Source: RGIG3701 sp031553595 (GTDB taxonomy: Bacteria; Planctomycetota; Planctomycetia; Pirellulales; Thermoguttaceae). From it: a stretch of DNA of 64,000 nt. Made by a program: the position numbers and the translations under genes. The notes under the pieces are model-generated. The model did not search any database and was not told the origin of the DNA. It saw only the letters and a list, made by a program, of their open reading frames with translations. Of the stretch, positions 1-7,407 are shown one piece after another. Each line of letters begins with the position of its first letter. Position 1 is the first letter of the stretch. The stretch lies in contig JAVBLI010000010.1 of the NCBI GenBank assembly GCA_031553595.1, positions 1 through 64,000 on the forward strand, in the 5' to 3' direction.

Positions 1-57
1 ACGGCCGCCCTTCTGCCTGAAATTGCAAGGTTTTTCAGCAATCTGCCGTCATTTTAA
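1..57 (+). CDS. possible 3' end of a truncated gene
   Basis: Frame 1 is open from the window edge to a TAA at 55-57 and would encode 18 residues ending in LPSF. Nothing identifies the protein. A second frame stays open to about position 134. I record it only because a gene entering from the left edge cannot be excluded. It overlaps the hairpin at 23-71. Confidence 0.15.
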   Translation, partial: TAALLPEIARFFSNLPSF

Positions 58-71
58 AGAAAACCTTGCAA
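23..71. repeat. hairpin with 12-bp perfect arms
   Basis: TTGCAAGGTTTT at 23-34 is the exact reverse complement of AAAACCTTGCAA at 60-71. There is no clear T-run, so a terminator is possible but not shown. The rest of 72-264 holds only the palindrome at 146-241. Confidence 0.5.
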
Positions 72-145
72 ATTGCAATCCCCAAAAACGCCGCCAAGCC
101 CCTGTTTTTCCGGAAAATGAGAGGAATATCTGACTCGACTAAATA

Positions 146-241
146 GACCCGTTTAGCCGCGCAGCGCGTACGCCGCAAAGCGTGGAAGCGAAATCCAACT
201 TCCACGGCTTACACCGACCGCGCTACGCGGCTAAACGGGTC
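146..241. repeat. compound palindrome, CCGTTTAGCC family, copy 1
   Basis: Outer arms 146-168 and 219-241 are inverted repeats of 23 bp with one mismatch, beginning GACCCGTTTAGCCGCG. Inside is a second hairpin, CGTGGAAG (181-188) with CTTCCACG (199-206). It lies just downstream of the minus-strand gene at 265-1383, so it could act as a 3' structure. A shorter relative with the same CCGTTTAGCC arm lies at 42019-42055. Confidence 0.75.
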
Positions 242-264
242 AAACGTTGTGGTTACAGTGAATT

Positions 265-1383
265 TTACTTCTTGCAGTTCCCTAGTGCGATCAGGGCGTA
301 GGCGGTGACGAGTTTCGGATTGTTTTCCATCCAGCGGGTTTTCTTTTCGTTGACCCACGAGCCGTCGGGCTGCTGATTCGCGAGGATTTCGGCGGTGAGT
401 TCAGCACGCCAATTGTGCGCGACGCCGTCGCTGTCGGTGAAGGTGTCTTTGTCGAAGGCCTTCAGCGCCCGGCTCATGACGACGTAATAATAGTAGAGGC
501 CGGTGGCGCCCATGCCGGGGTTTTCAGTGAGGCTGTAGCGTTTCGCGAGCCACTCCATGGCCGCCTTCACGCGGATGTCCTCTTCCGCCAGGCCAGCGTA
601 GAGCATGCTCTTGAAGCCGACGTAGGTCATCGAGCCATAGGAACGCAGCGGGATTTCCTTGCCGTTTTCGTCGAGCTGCTGGTAGTCCATGATGGTGTAG
701 ATGAAGCCGCCGTCGGGGTTTTCGGTGGCGTAGGGCAGCGTGTTGTACTGCGACTCGAGGTACTGGCACCGCGAGACGAAGACCAGGGCTTTTTTGATGG
801 CCGGGTCGTCTTTGCCCGCACCGAGTTCGACCAGGGCGTCGAGCAGGAAGCCGGTGTTGGACATGTCGGCACGGGTTTTGTCGGTGCCACCGTAACCGGC
901 GCCGCCGTATTTGACGTCCGCGGGCGTTAGGCCTTCGCTCTCGTCCCACTGGTATTTTCGGAGATACGCCTCGGCGTTTTTCAGCAGCGCATCGTACTTG
1001 CCGTCTTTGTTCGCCTTGCTGAAAGCCAGCACCGCGAGACTGGTTTCGTAGTTGCCCACGCCAATGTTTTTGTCGTAAATCGAGCCGTCGTCGTGCACCA
1101 TCGTCTTGAGGAATTTCAAGGCCTTGACCACCGTCGGATCGTTGGCCTCGTAGCCGTTCTGGAGCATGGCGATCACCACCAGGCTCGTGATGCCCGTGCC
1201 CACAGCGCTGTCGAACGCCCCGTCCTCGGCCTGGTGTGCCAGCAAAAAATCCACGCCGCGGGTAACCGCCGCCGCCACGGTTTTCGCGTCCGGCGCCGCT
1301 GTTTTCGTTTCATCCGCCGCACGCAACACGGGAGATAATACAAATATGCATATCAACAGGGTTACAATAAATTGTGTTTTCAT
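265..1383 (-). CDS. secreted prenyltransferase/squalene-oxidase-repeat (alpha-alpha toroid) protein
   Basis: 372 residues. A signal peptide (about 1-23, hydrophobic core then LRAAD) indicates export. The body carries repeated helical motifs typical of the terpene cyclase/prenyltransferase toroid fold: QAEDGAFDS near 50, several GGF/GYGG segments in the middle, and QQPDGSWV near 340. I see no DxDD or DxDDTA catalytic motif of true squalene-hopene cyclases, so cyclase activity is not supported. Such toroid proteins are common in Planctomycetota and their function is mostly unknown. It stands alone, with palindromes on both sides. The fold is fairly sure; the function is not assigned. Confidence 0.75.
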   Translation of the reverse strand: MKTQFIVTLLICIFVLSPVLRAADETKTAAPDAKTVAAAVTRGVDFLLAHQAEDGAFDSAVGTGITSLVVIAMLQNGYEANDPTVVKALKFLKTMVHDDGSIYDKNIGVGNYETSLAVLAFSKANKDGKYDALLKNAEAYLRKYQWDESEGLTPADVKYGGAGYGGTDKTRADMSNTGFLLDALVELGAGKDDPAIKKALVFVSRCQYLESQYNTLPYATENPDGGFIYTIMDYQQLDENGKEIPLRSYGSMTYVGFKSMLYAGLAEEDIRVKAAMEWLAKRYSLTENPGMGATGLYYYYVVMSRALKAFDKDTFTDSDGVAHNWRAELTAEILANQQPDGSWVNEKKTRWMENNPKLVTAYALIALGNCKK

Positions 1384-1423
1384 GGTTTTTTTCTCCGTTT
1401 TTCGAAATAGATCAAAATGCGAT

Positions 1424-1591
1424 ATTTACTAGCCCCAAGCGTAAGCGCGGGGCACTACGCGGTACGAACCTGCCCGTGCAGATGGTGTACGGTGAGAGGA
1501 AATTCAACATTTTATTCGTCTTACGGAACACTAACTGCAAAAAATCTTCCATCCGCACAGTGCCCCGCGCTTACGCTTGGGGCTAGTAAAT
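1424..1591. repeat. 168-bp inverted repeat with 33-bp perfect arms
   Basis: The arm at 1424-1456 (ATTTACTAGCCCCAAGCG, then TAAGCGCGGGGCACT) is exactly reverse-complementary to 1559-1591, with a 102-bp centre. No transposase or convincing coding frame lies inside. It sits in the 335-bp gap between the divergent genes at 1383 and 1719. Size and symmetry resemble a MITE or large REP-type element. The remainder of the gap holds the der promoter and a CACC-rich tract. Confidence 0.85.
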
Positions 1592-1662
1592 GTACTCTCC
1601 CTATTTTAAATGATTCCGCCCGTCGGGTAAAGCCTGCCCCGGGGTGATTTTTTACGGTTTTA

Positions 1663-1671
1663 TGCTATAAT
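1663..1671 (+). promoter_or_regulatory. extended -10 promoter candidate for der
   Basis: TGCTATAAT matches an extended -10 box, 48 bp before the der ATG. I see no good -35 box, which is usual for the extended -10 class. Confidence 0.45.
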
Positions 1672-1677
1672 TATGAC

Positions 1678-1714
1678 TTTACACCCTTCACCATACACCT
1701 TTCACCCCGCACCT
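1678..1714. repeat. CACC-type heptad half-element (H10)
   Basis: A run of near-heptads (CACCCTT, CACCATA, CACCTTT, CACCCCG, CACCTCA) ends 4 bp before the der start codon. Only one arm is present. The tract occupies the place where a Shine-Dalgarno sequence would be expected, and none is visible. The units resemble the right arms of the two-arm elements elsewhere in the window. Confidence 0.55.
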
Positions 1715-1718
1715 CATC

Positions 1719-3389
1719 ATGTACATCCCCAAAATCGTCATCGTCGGGCGGCCGAACGTCGGAAAATCCAGCATGTTCAACTGGCTGATCGGCAAGCGGC
1801 TGTCGATCGTCGACCCCCAGGCCGGCGTCACGCGCGACTGGATGAATTACGTCATCGACATCGAAGGCCGGCCGTTCGAAATCTTCGACACCGGCGGTAT
1901 GGGCATTCTGGATGTCGATAATCTTACGGAAGATATCGAGAATCAAATTCAAACGGCGATCGAAATGGCGGACATGATTCTGTTCGTCGTGGATGCCCGC
2001 GAGGGCGTGGTTTCGCTGGATGAGCAGGTCGCCCAGCGGCTGCGGCGGCTGGAAATCCCCGTCGTGTGCGTGGTGAATAAAATCGACCACACGAAATTCG
2101 CGAATCACGTGCACGATTTCCACACGTTCGGGTGGGACGTGCTGCCCGTCAGCGCCAAGGAAAAGCGTGGCCGCGACGAGCTGCTGGAATATATTGTCGA
2201 GCACGCGCCCATCAAGGCGGCGGAGAAAAACGCGCAGCCGCAGGGCGAGCCGGTGATGAAAATCGCGATCGTAGGACGCAGAAATACCGGCAAAAGCACC
2301 TTCGTCAACACGCTGGTAAAGTTTCCGCGGATGATCGTCAGCAACGTCCCCGGCACGACGCGCGACAGCGTGAACGTGCAGTTCGAAATGGACGGCAAAA
2401 AGTTCATCGCGGTCGACACGCCGGGCTTCCGCCGCCGCGTGAGCGTGAAGACGAACGTCGATTATTTCGGCACCCACCGCGCCCAGCGCAGCGTGCGTTT
2501 CGCGGACGTGACGCTGCTGTTCTTCGACTGTTCGTCCCAGATCAGCAAAGTCGACAAGCAGCTCGTGGGGTACATCGCGCAGGAAAACAAGCCGTGCATT
2601 TTCGTCGTCAATAAATGGGATCTGATGAAGGACCACATGAAGACGGACGCGTGGGCCGACTATTTGCGCGACACGTTCCCGACGATGTGGCACGTGCCCA
2701 TCGCGTTCATTACCGGGCAGACGGGCAAGAACGTGAAAATGCTGCTGAACCACGCGCAGATGCTCTTCCGGCAAGTGCGCTCGCGCGTCTCGACCAGCAA
2801 ACTCAACCGGCTTGTCCGCGCGGCACTGGAGTATAACCCGCCGCCGCTTTACCGCACAACGCGGCCGAAGATTTATTTCGCCACCCAGACGGGCATCGAG
2901 CCGCCGACGATCGTGCTTTTCTGCAATAACCCGGACATGTTCCCGCCCACGTACCGGCGGTACATGCTCAGCGTGCTGCGTGACCAGTTGGATTTCGGCG
3001 AAGTGCCCATCCGGCTCTTTTTCCGCAAACGCGAAGCGAGCGATACGCGGAACGAAGTGGATTCGAAGTTGGCCGAGGCGAAAGAAACGCGCCGTCAGGA
3101 GGCCGTCACGAAAAAGCAGAAGGAGCTGCAAACGTGGTTCGACGCCCAGGAGCGTTACGCCGCCAAACATGACGCGGAGCTTCACGCCATGCACGCCGAG
3201 GACGCCGCGGCGATGGCCGATGACGAGCCGCTGCCGGATGATTTCGACATGGAATTCCACGACGACGACAGTGATTTCGAAGCACTGCCCGACGCCGCCG
3301 ATGATGCCCGCGATTTCGACCTTTCGAAAGACACGTTCCTCAAGCCGAAGGGCGAGGTGTTTTTGGTGGAGGACGAGGACGAAAGTTAG
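1719..3389 (+). CDS. der: ribosome-assembly GTPase Der (EngA)
   Basis: 556 residues with two consecutive GTPase domains, the hallmark of Der, which acts in 50S subunit maturation. Domain 1 shows GRPNVGKSS near residue 10, DTGGMG and NKID. Domain 2 shows GRRNTGKST near 187, DTPGFRR and NKWD. A KH-like domain follows, with FCNNPDMFPPTYRRY. After about residue 445 there is a lysine-rich helix and then a strongly acidic tail ending VEDEDES, making the protein about 65 residues longer than a typical Der. The ATG at 1719 begins the conserved KIVIVGRPN segment and lies directly after a CACC tract rather than a Shine-Dalgarno. The TAG stop overlaps the first bases of the palindromic element at 3387. 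Confidence 0.96.
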   Translation: MYIPKIVIVGRPNVGKSSMFNWLIGKRLSIVDPQAGVTRDWMNYVIDIEGRPFEIFDTGGMGILDVDNLTEDIENQIQTAIEMADMILFVVDAREGVVSLDEQVAQRLRRLEIPVVCVVNKIDHTKFANHVHDFHTFGWDVLPVSAKEKRGRDELLEYIVEHAPIKAAEKNAQPQGEPVMKIAIVGRRNTGKSTFVNTLVKFPRMIVSNVPGTTRDSVNVQFEMDGKKFIAVDTPGFRRRVSVKTNVDYFGTHRAQRSVRFADVTLLFFDCSSQISKVDKQLVGYIAQENKPCIFVVNKWDLMKDHMKTDAWADYLRDTFPTMWHVPIAFITGQTGKNVKMLLNHAQMLFRQVRSRVSTSKLNRLVRAALEYNPPPLYRTTRPKIYFATQTGIEPPTIVLFCNNPDMFPPTYRRYMLSVLRDQLDFGEVPIRLFFRKREASDTRNEVDSKLAEAKETRRQEAVTKKQKELQTWFDAQERYAAKHDAELHAMHAEDAAAMADDEPLPDDFDMEFHDDDSDFEALPDAADDARDFDLSKDTFLKPKGEVFLVEDEDES

Positions 3390-3546
3390 AGCATCTATCA
3401 AATTAATTTTCACAAGAACAGCAGCCGGGAGCGAAGCGTCAGCGCAGAGACCGGATCGAATCGCCGGATTTTTTTCCACTTCGATCCGGTCACTTCGTTA
3501 CCCTACGTTCCCGGCTGCTGTTCTTGTGAGTAAATCAATCGGATAG
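3387..3546. repeat. CAGCAGCCGGGAGC palindromic element, copy A1
   Basis: The core at 3411-3529 starts CACAAGAACAGCAGCCGGGA and ends with the complementary TCCCGGCTGCTGTTCTTGTG. Inside is a second pair built on ACCGGATCGA and TCGATCCGGT. Weaker terminal complementarity extends outwards, with TCTATC on the left and GGATAGA on the right. It lies between the convergent genes der and pstS-like, and its first three bases are the der stop codon. Confidence 0.85.
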
Positions 3547-3569
3547 ACAACACGGCAATCCGATTCATG

Positions 3570-5318
3570 TTACTTCACCGGCACATACCCGCTCTCATAC
3601 ACCACGCTCTGGCCTTCGTCGGAAAGCAGCCACGCGACGAAATTCTTCACCGCGACATCCGGGTTTTTGCGGTGGATGAGCACGCACTGGTAGACGTAAG
3701 GGTACTTGCCCGATGCGATGGTCTCGGGAGTCGGCGTGATGCCGTCGATGGTCAGGACGGTGACGAAGGGATTCTCGACGATGAACTGCTCGTAATAGAG
3801 AACCGTGTAGCCGATGGCGCCCTGGTTCCAGTTGATCTGTTCGAAGACACCCATCATGCTGGGGACGATGGACGGCTCGAAAGTCCGCATGGAAATGACG
3901 TTTTCCAGCACGAGCTGTTTCATGAGTTCCTCGCTGCCGGAGTTGGGGTTTCGCATTAGGGGGGTGATGGTGCCACCGAAACCGCCGACCTGCTTCCATT
4001 CGGTGGCCCGCCCGCTGAAAATGTTACGCACCTGCGTCTGCGTGAGATTGCGCACCGGGTTGCTGCGGTCCTTGATAAAAACGAACGCGTCCTTCGCAAT
4101 CGGCGTGCAGACCAACTCGACGCCTTCATCTTTCGCCAACCTCAACTCATCGTCCGACGGCATGCGGGTCGAGAATGCCAGATCGTGCGTGCCGGTAATG
4201 ACGTTGACGATCGCGCCATGCGTTTGGTTGAATGGCGGCGTTGTTTTCGCTGCCTGCACCACATCCTTGTCACACAGATGCTGGATAACAAGAAAGGTCA
4301 ACGGACGCATACTCGTCGAGCCATCCCAGCGTGTGAGTTGCTGCGAAGTCAGGCCGAGAGCCGCCAGCTCCGGCGTGGCGTCCACTTCGCGATTGCCGTT
4401 TCTTATCCGCAATTGCTCGGAAAGCAGGACGTCGATTTCCTGCCGAAAACGTAACATGGGCTGGTAGTCTTCCGGCAAAGGTGAGGCAAGCTCATAGGAG
4501 TGCGGACTCGCACTGCCGACTGCAAGGCGCGAGCGAAGCAACTCCCGTTCGTTGAGAGGCCGCTTCCCTTTTTGGCGGTACGCCTGGTCGATCTCCCAGT
4601 TAATAAAACACGGCCCGCCCGTCAGCACACGCCGCTTCTGCTCGTCGGTCAATCGCATTTCATACTGCGTCCGGGGCGACAAAAAACTATAAATTTCCGG
4701 CAGGTTGCACCGCACCTCTTCGGTAAGCTCCCGCGGCTGCATTGTTTTGAGCGACTCCAGATATGCCTCGGCTTTCTGCTGGAGATTGTTGAAATACACG
4801 ATTCTCTCATCCATTAATTGGACCAACTCGCCGGCCGACTGCCGCCAGTAAGCGTCTTCCGCAGCGGGGTCGAGTATGTCCGGATACTTCACGAACCCCC
4901 GGTTCATGAGATCAGTGATATGCCATCGGTTGATATGCCGGAGTTGTCGTTGCAGTTGTTCGAAATTCGGCTCCGTGAACAGCCACTGCTGTCCGCGCGA
5001 GACGAGATAACGGTGCATCGCTTTGTGGGCATCCAGATATTTGTCAATTACCGTTTGCAGTTCCTCAAGCTTCGCTTCGATCACCGGTTTCATCGCCGGC
5101 GGCATGTGGATCGGCTCAGGCTCAACCGGTGGTTGCGGCGAATTTTCAGGCTGAGTGTTGGGATTCGGCGGCGGTGGACCAGAGTCAGCGACCCCAGGAG
5201 CCGACGGTATCCCCGGGAATTGAAATCCAGGGGGAGAGTTTTCCTGTGCCAAAAGTTCCGACGACGCGAAGAATGTCGCAAAAATAATTCCACTGACAAG
5301 CAAAAAGTTACGTAACAT
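3570..5318 (-). CDS. secreted PstS-like phosphate-binding-family protein with long N-terminal extension
   Basis: 582 residues. The signal peptide (1-24, ending LLAQ) is followed by a Pro/Asn-rich linker and a roughly 300-residue helical region without a family I recognise. From about residue 365 the sequence follows the PstS-type periplasmic binding fold: TRMPSDDEL, then SNPVRNLT near 422 with the IFSGRATEWKQVGG segment, then the ligand loop NPNSGSEE near 459. PstS proteins bind phosphate for PstCAB import, but no pstA, pstB or pstC is nearby. The extension doubles the usual length, so another ligand or a sensory role is possible. No conventional operon partner is visible. Confidence 0.75.
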   Translation of the reverse strand: MLRNFLLVSGIIFATFFASSELLAQENSPPGFQFPGIPSAPGVADSGPPPPNPNTQPENSPQPPVEPEPIHMPPAMKPVIEAKLEELQTVIDKYLDAHKAMHRYLVSRGQQWLFTEPNFEQLQRQLRHINRWHITDLMNRGFVKYPDILDPAAEDAYWRQSAGELVQLMDERIVYFNNLQQKAEAYLESLKTMQPRELTEEVRCNLPEIYSFLSPRTQYEMRLTDEQKRRVLTGGPCFINWEIDQAYRQKGKRPLNERELLRSRLAVGSASPHSYELASPLPEDYQPMLRFRQEIDVLLSEQLRIRNGNREVDATPELAALGLTSQQLTRWDGSTSMRPLTFLVIQHLCDKDVVQAAKTTPPFNQTHGAIVNVITGTHDLAFSTRMPSDDELRLAKDEGVELVCTPIAKDAFVFIKDRSNPVRNLTQTQVRNIFSGRATEWKQVGGFGGTITPLMRNPNSGSEELMKQLVLENVISMRTFEPSIVPSMMGVFEQINWNQGAIGYTVLYYEQFIVENPFVTVLTIDGITPTPETIASGKYPYVYQCVLIHRKNPDVAVKNFVAWLLSDEGQSVVYESGYVPVK

Positions 5319-5455
5319 GGCGGAATCTCCGTGAAAAGTGGTGGTTTTTTCGAAAAAAACGGGGAATTACGGCTGTCGCAAACTGCCTATACTTCCCATC
5401 ATACCCCGGGCAGGGTCGGCGTGCAAGGGTTTTGACGGCGAAGGCGGGTGAAATA

Positions 5456-5484
5456 TTGCAGTGCGGGGGCAGTTGGAATATAAT
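5456..5484 (+). promoter_or_regulatory. sigma70-like promoter of the flavodoxin-like gene
   Basis: TTGCAG (5456-5461), a 17-bp spacer and TATAAT (5479-5484), about 70 bp before the ATG at 5556. The rest of the 237-bp gap shows nothing else. Confidence 0.65.
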
Positions 5485-5555
5485 AATGGTGTGGGGCGGT
5501 GAAACACTGGCCGCCGTGAAAAGGGAAAAACACTTATCTGCGAAGGAGAACCGTC

Positions 5556-6110
5556 ATGGCGAAGAAAATTTTGATCATTACCGGCAGTCCCCGCGTGGGC
5601 GGAAATACGGACATGCTGGCCGAGGCGATGCTGGAGGAGATGGAGAAGGCGGGGCATGAGGTGATGCTGTTTCATGCCGGGCGAAAAAAGATTCTGCCGT
5701 GCGTGGCGTGCGACACATGCTGGTCGCAGAACACGGCGTGCACGTTCCACGACGATTTCGCGGAGCTGGCCCCGATGCTGGAAAAGGCGGAGGCCGTGGT
5801 GCTGGTGACGCCGCTGTACTGGTTCACGTTCTCGGCCCAGATTAAATCCGCGATCGACAAGCTTTACGCGTACATGGCCGAGGCGTGCCCCGTGAAACTG
5901 AAGGCGACCCAGGCCGCGATGATCGTCTGCGGCGGCGATGACAACGAAGCGGCGTTCGGCGGCGTCCGCGAAAGTTTCGACCAAATGGCAGCGTTCCTGA
6001 AATGGAAAAACCTCGGCACGCTCATCGTCGCGGGTGTCACCGATAAAGCGGACATCCTGAATCACCCGAAAAAACTGGAGGCGGCAAGAGCGCTGGGCCG
6101 AAAGTTTTGA
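5556..6110 (+). CDS. flavodoxin-like NAD(P)H-dependent FMN reductase / iron-sulfur flavoprotein family
   Basis: 184 residues with a flavodoxin-like fold. The N-terminal GSPRVGGNT loop (about residues 9-17) is the FMN phosphate-binding motif of this family. CVACDTCW near 50 gives the paired cysteines seen in iron-sulfur flavoproteins, and TPLYWFTFSAQIKSAIDK is the conserved family segment. Expected role: cytosolic electron transfer or reduction of quinones and small molecules with FMN. A good ribosome site (AAGGAG) precedes the ATG. The next gene on the same strand is another flavodoxin/ferredoxin protein, separated by a palindromic element. Confidence 0.85.
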   Translation: MAKKILIITGSPRVGGNTDMLAEAMLEEMEKAGHEVMLFHAGRKKILPCVACDTCWSQNTACTFHDDFAELAPMLEKAEAVVLVTPLYWFTFSAQIKSAIDKLYAYMAEACPVKLKATQAAMIVCGGDDNEAAFGGVRESFDQMAAFLKWKNLGTLIVAGVTDKADILNHPKKLEAARALGRKF

Positions 6111-6139
6111 GCGAAAGACTGTAAGCCAGCGCTGTTATC

Positions 6140-6277
6140 AGGTTAATGTATCCAAGAAACAGCAGCCGGGAGCGGAGCGTTAGCGCAGAGACCGGATTGA
6201 TGTGGGAAGAATTCCGGCTATTTTATCCGGTCTCTGCGCGTCACGGCGTTCCGCTGCGCTCCCGGCTGCTGTTCTTG
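6140..6277. repeat. CAGCAGCCGGGAGC palindromic element, copy A2
   Basis: The core begins CAAGAAACAGCAGCCGGGAG at 6153 and ends CTCCCGGCTGCTGTTCTTG at 6277. The internal pair is AGAGACCGGAT with ATCCGGTCTCT. The left flank TTATCAGGTTAAT resembles the left flank of copy A1. It separates two plus-strand redox genes. Confidence 0.85.
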
Positions 6278-6336
6278 CTTTCCATCAAAATAAATATTGC
6301 GATTAAAGCGGGCGGTGTATAACCAAAGGATTTTCC

Positions 6337-7161
6337 ATGAGCGAAACACACTTACAGATTTATTGGTTTTCCGGTTCCGGAAACACGCTGGCGGCGGCGA
6401 GGGTGCTGGCCGGGCGGCTGGAGGAGCTGGGGTGGACGGTGGAGTTACTGCCCATGGAAAATACGGACGCGGCGGAGGTGAATCCAGACGTGATGCTGGG
6501 GCTGGCGTTTCCGACGCACTGCTTTGCGGTGCCGGAATTCGTGTGGAAGTGGGCAAAAAGATTACCACGTGTCAGCGGCACGCCCGCCATCATGCTCGGC
6601 ACCCACGGCGCAGCTTCCGGCGGTGTCCTGGGCCCCATGAAACACTTACTCACAAAAAAAGGCTTTCACTGCACGGCCGGGCGCATTCTCTCCATGCCCG
6701 ACAGTTTTTTTCCGTTCACGGGCGAAAAAACGAATCACCGCTGGCGGCTGGCGGCGATGGAGAAGGCCCGTCTGTATGCGGAAGCCATTCATGCCGGCGG
6801 CACTCACTGGGGGCGATGGCCGATCCTTTCCGACATTCACGGGGCGCTATTCGGCGGCTTTTTCGCCCTGCGGAAATTCATTCCCGGCATGTACACTACC
6901 GTTCACGCGCGACCGAAAACATGCGTGCGCTGCGGGACGTGCAGCCGACAATGCCCCGTGCAGGCGATTTCCATGCCCACGCCGAACGCGGTGCCGTGTG
7001 CCGACCGCCGGTGCACGAACTGCCTGCGGTGTGTGGCCGTCTGCCCCACCGACGCGATGCGCCACATGACCGGCTTCTCTCCGTACCGCAGCATGCCCGC
7101 CGAAGAATTAACCGCGAGGTTCGGCGAAGAAATGAATCCAAATCACGCACCGGAAAAATAA
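6337..7161 (+). CDS. EFR1-type flavodoxin-ferredoxin fusion
   Basis: 274 residues. The N-terminal half is flavodoxin-like, with FSGSGNT near residue 11. The C-terminal part holds two 4Fe-4S motifs, CVRCGTCSRQCPV near 195 and CTNCLRCVAVCPT near 225. This matches the EFR1 family of flavodoxin/ferredoxin fusions found in anaerobes, which probably move electrons between clusters and FMN in the cytosol. The partner is unknown. The ATG gives the correct flavodoxin start; the ribosome site is weak. Its neighbour at 5556 is also a flavin protein, so the two may form a small redox unit. Confidence 0.88.
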   Translation: MSETHLQIYWFSGSGNTLAAARVLAGRLEELGWTVELLPMENTDAAEVNPDVMLGLAFPTHCFAVPEFVWKWAKRLPRVSGTPAIMLGTHGAASGGVLGPMKHLLTKKGFHCTAGRILSMPDSFFPFTGEKTNHRWRLAAMEKARLYAEAIHAGGTHWGRWPILSDIHGALFGGFFALRKFIPGMYTTVHARPKTCVRCGTCSRQCPVQAISMPTPNAVPCADRRCTNCLRCVAVCPTDAMRHMTGFSPYRSMPAEELTARFGEEMNPNHAPEK

Positions 7162-7407
7162 AATGCTGAAGCCCTTCTTAAGATACAAAACCTGCGCAAT
7201 CTTTGCCGACAAAAAATAAAAAATCTGAAGCGAAAACCTCTGAAAAGCCCACAAACCGCCCTAAAACCGCATGGACGAAAGGTGCGGGAAGTGTTATAGT
7301 GAGTGGAGTATTTTTAGGGAGGGCGGCAAACCCCTGGCGACCGGGAAAAATCTCCATCGCCGAGACGGCGCCCGCTGCCTCCACGCTTCTTCACGCAAGG
7401 AAAAAAC

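Noticed and set aside
1671..3479. Long minus-strand open frame (about 600 codons) opposite der
   Set aside because: It has no family signature and is rich in Arg/His as expected for antisense of a GC-rich gene; der on the plus strand has all GTPase motifs.
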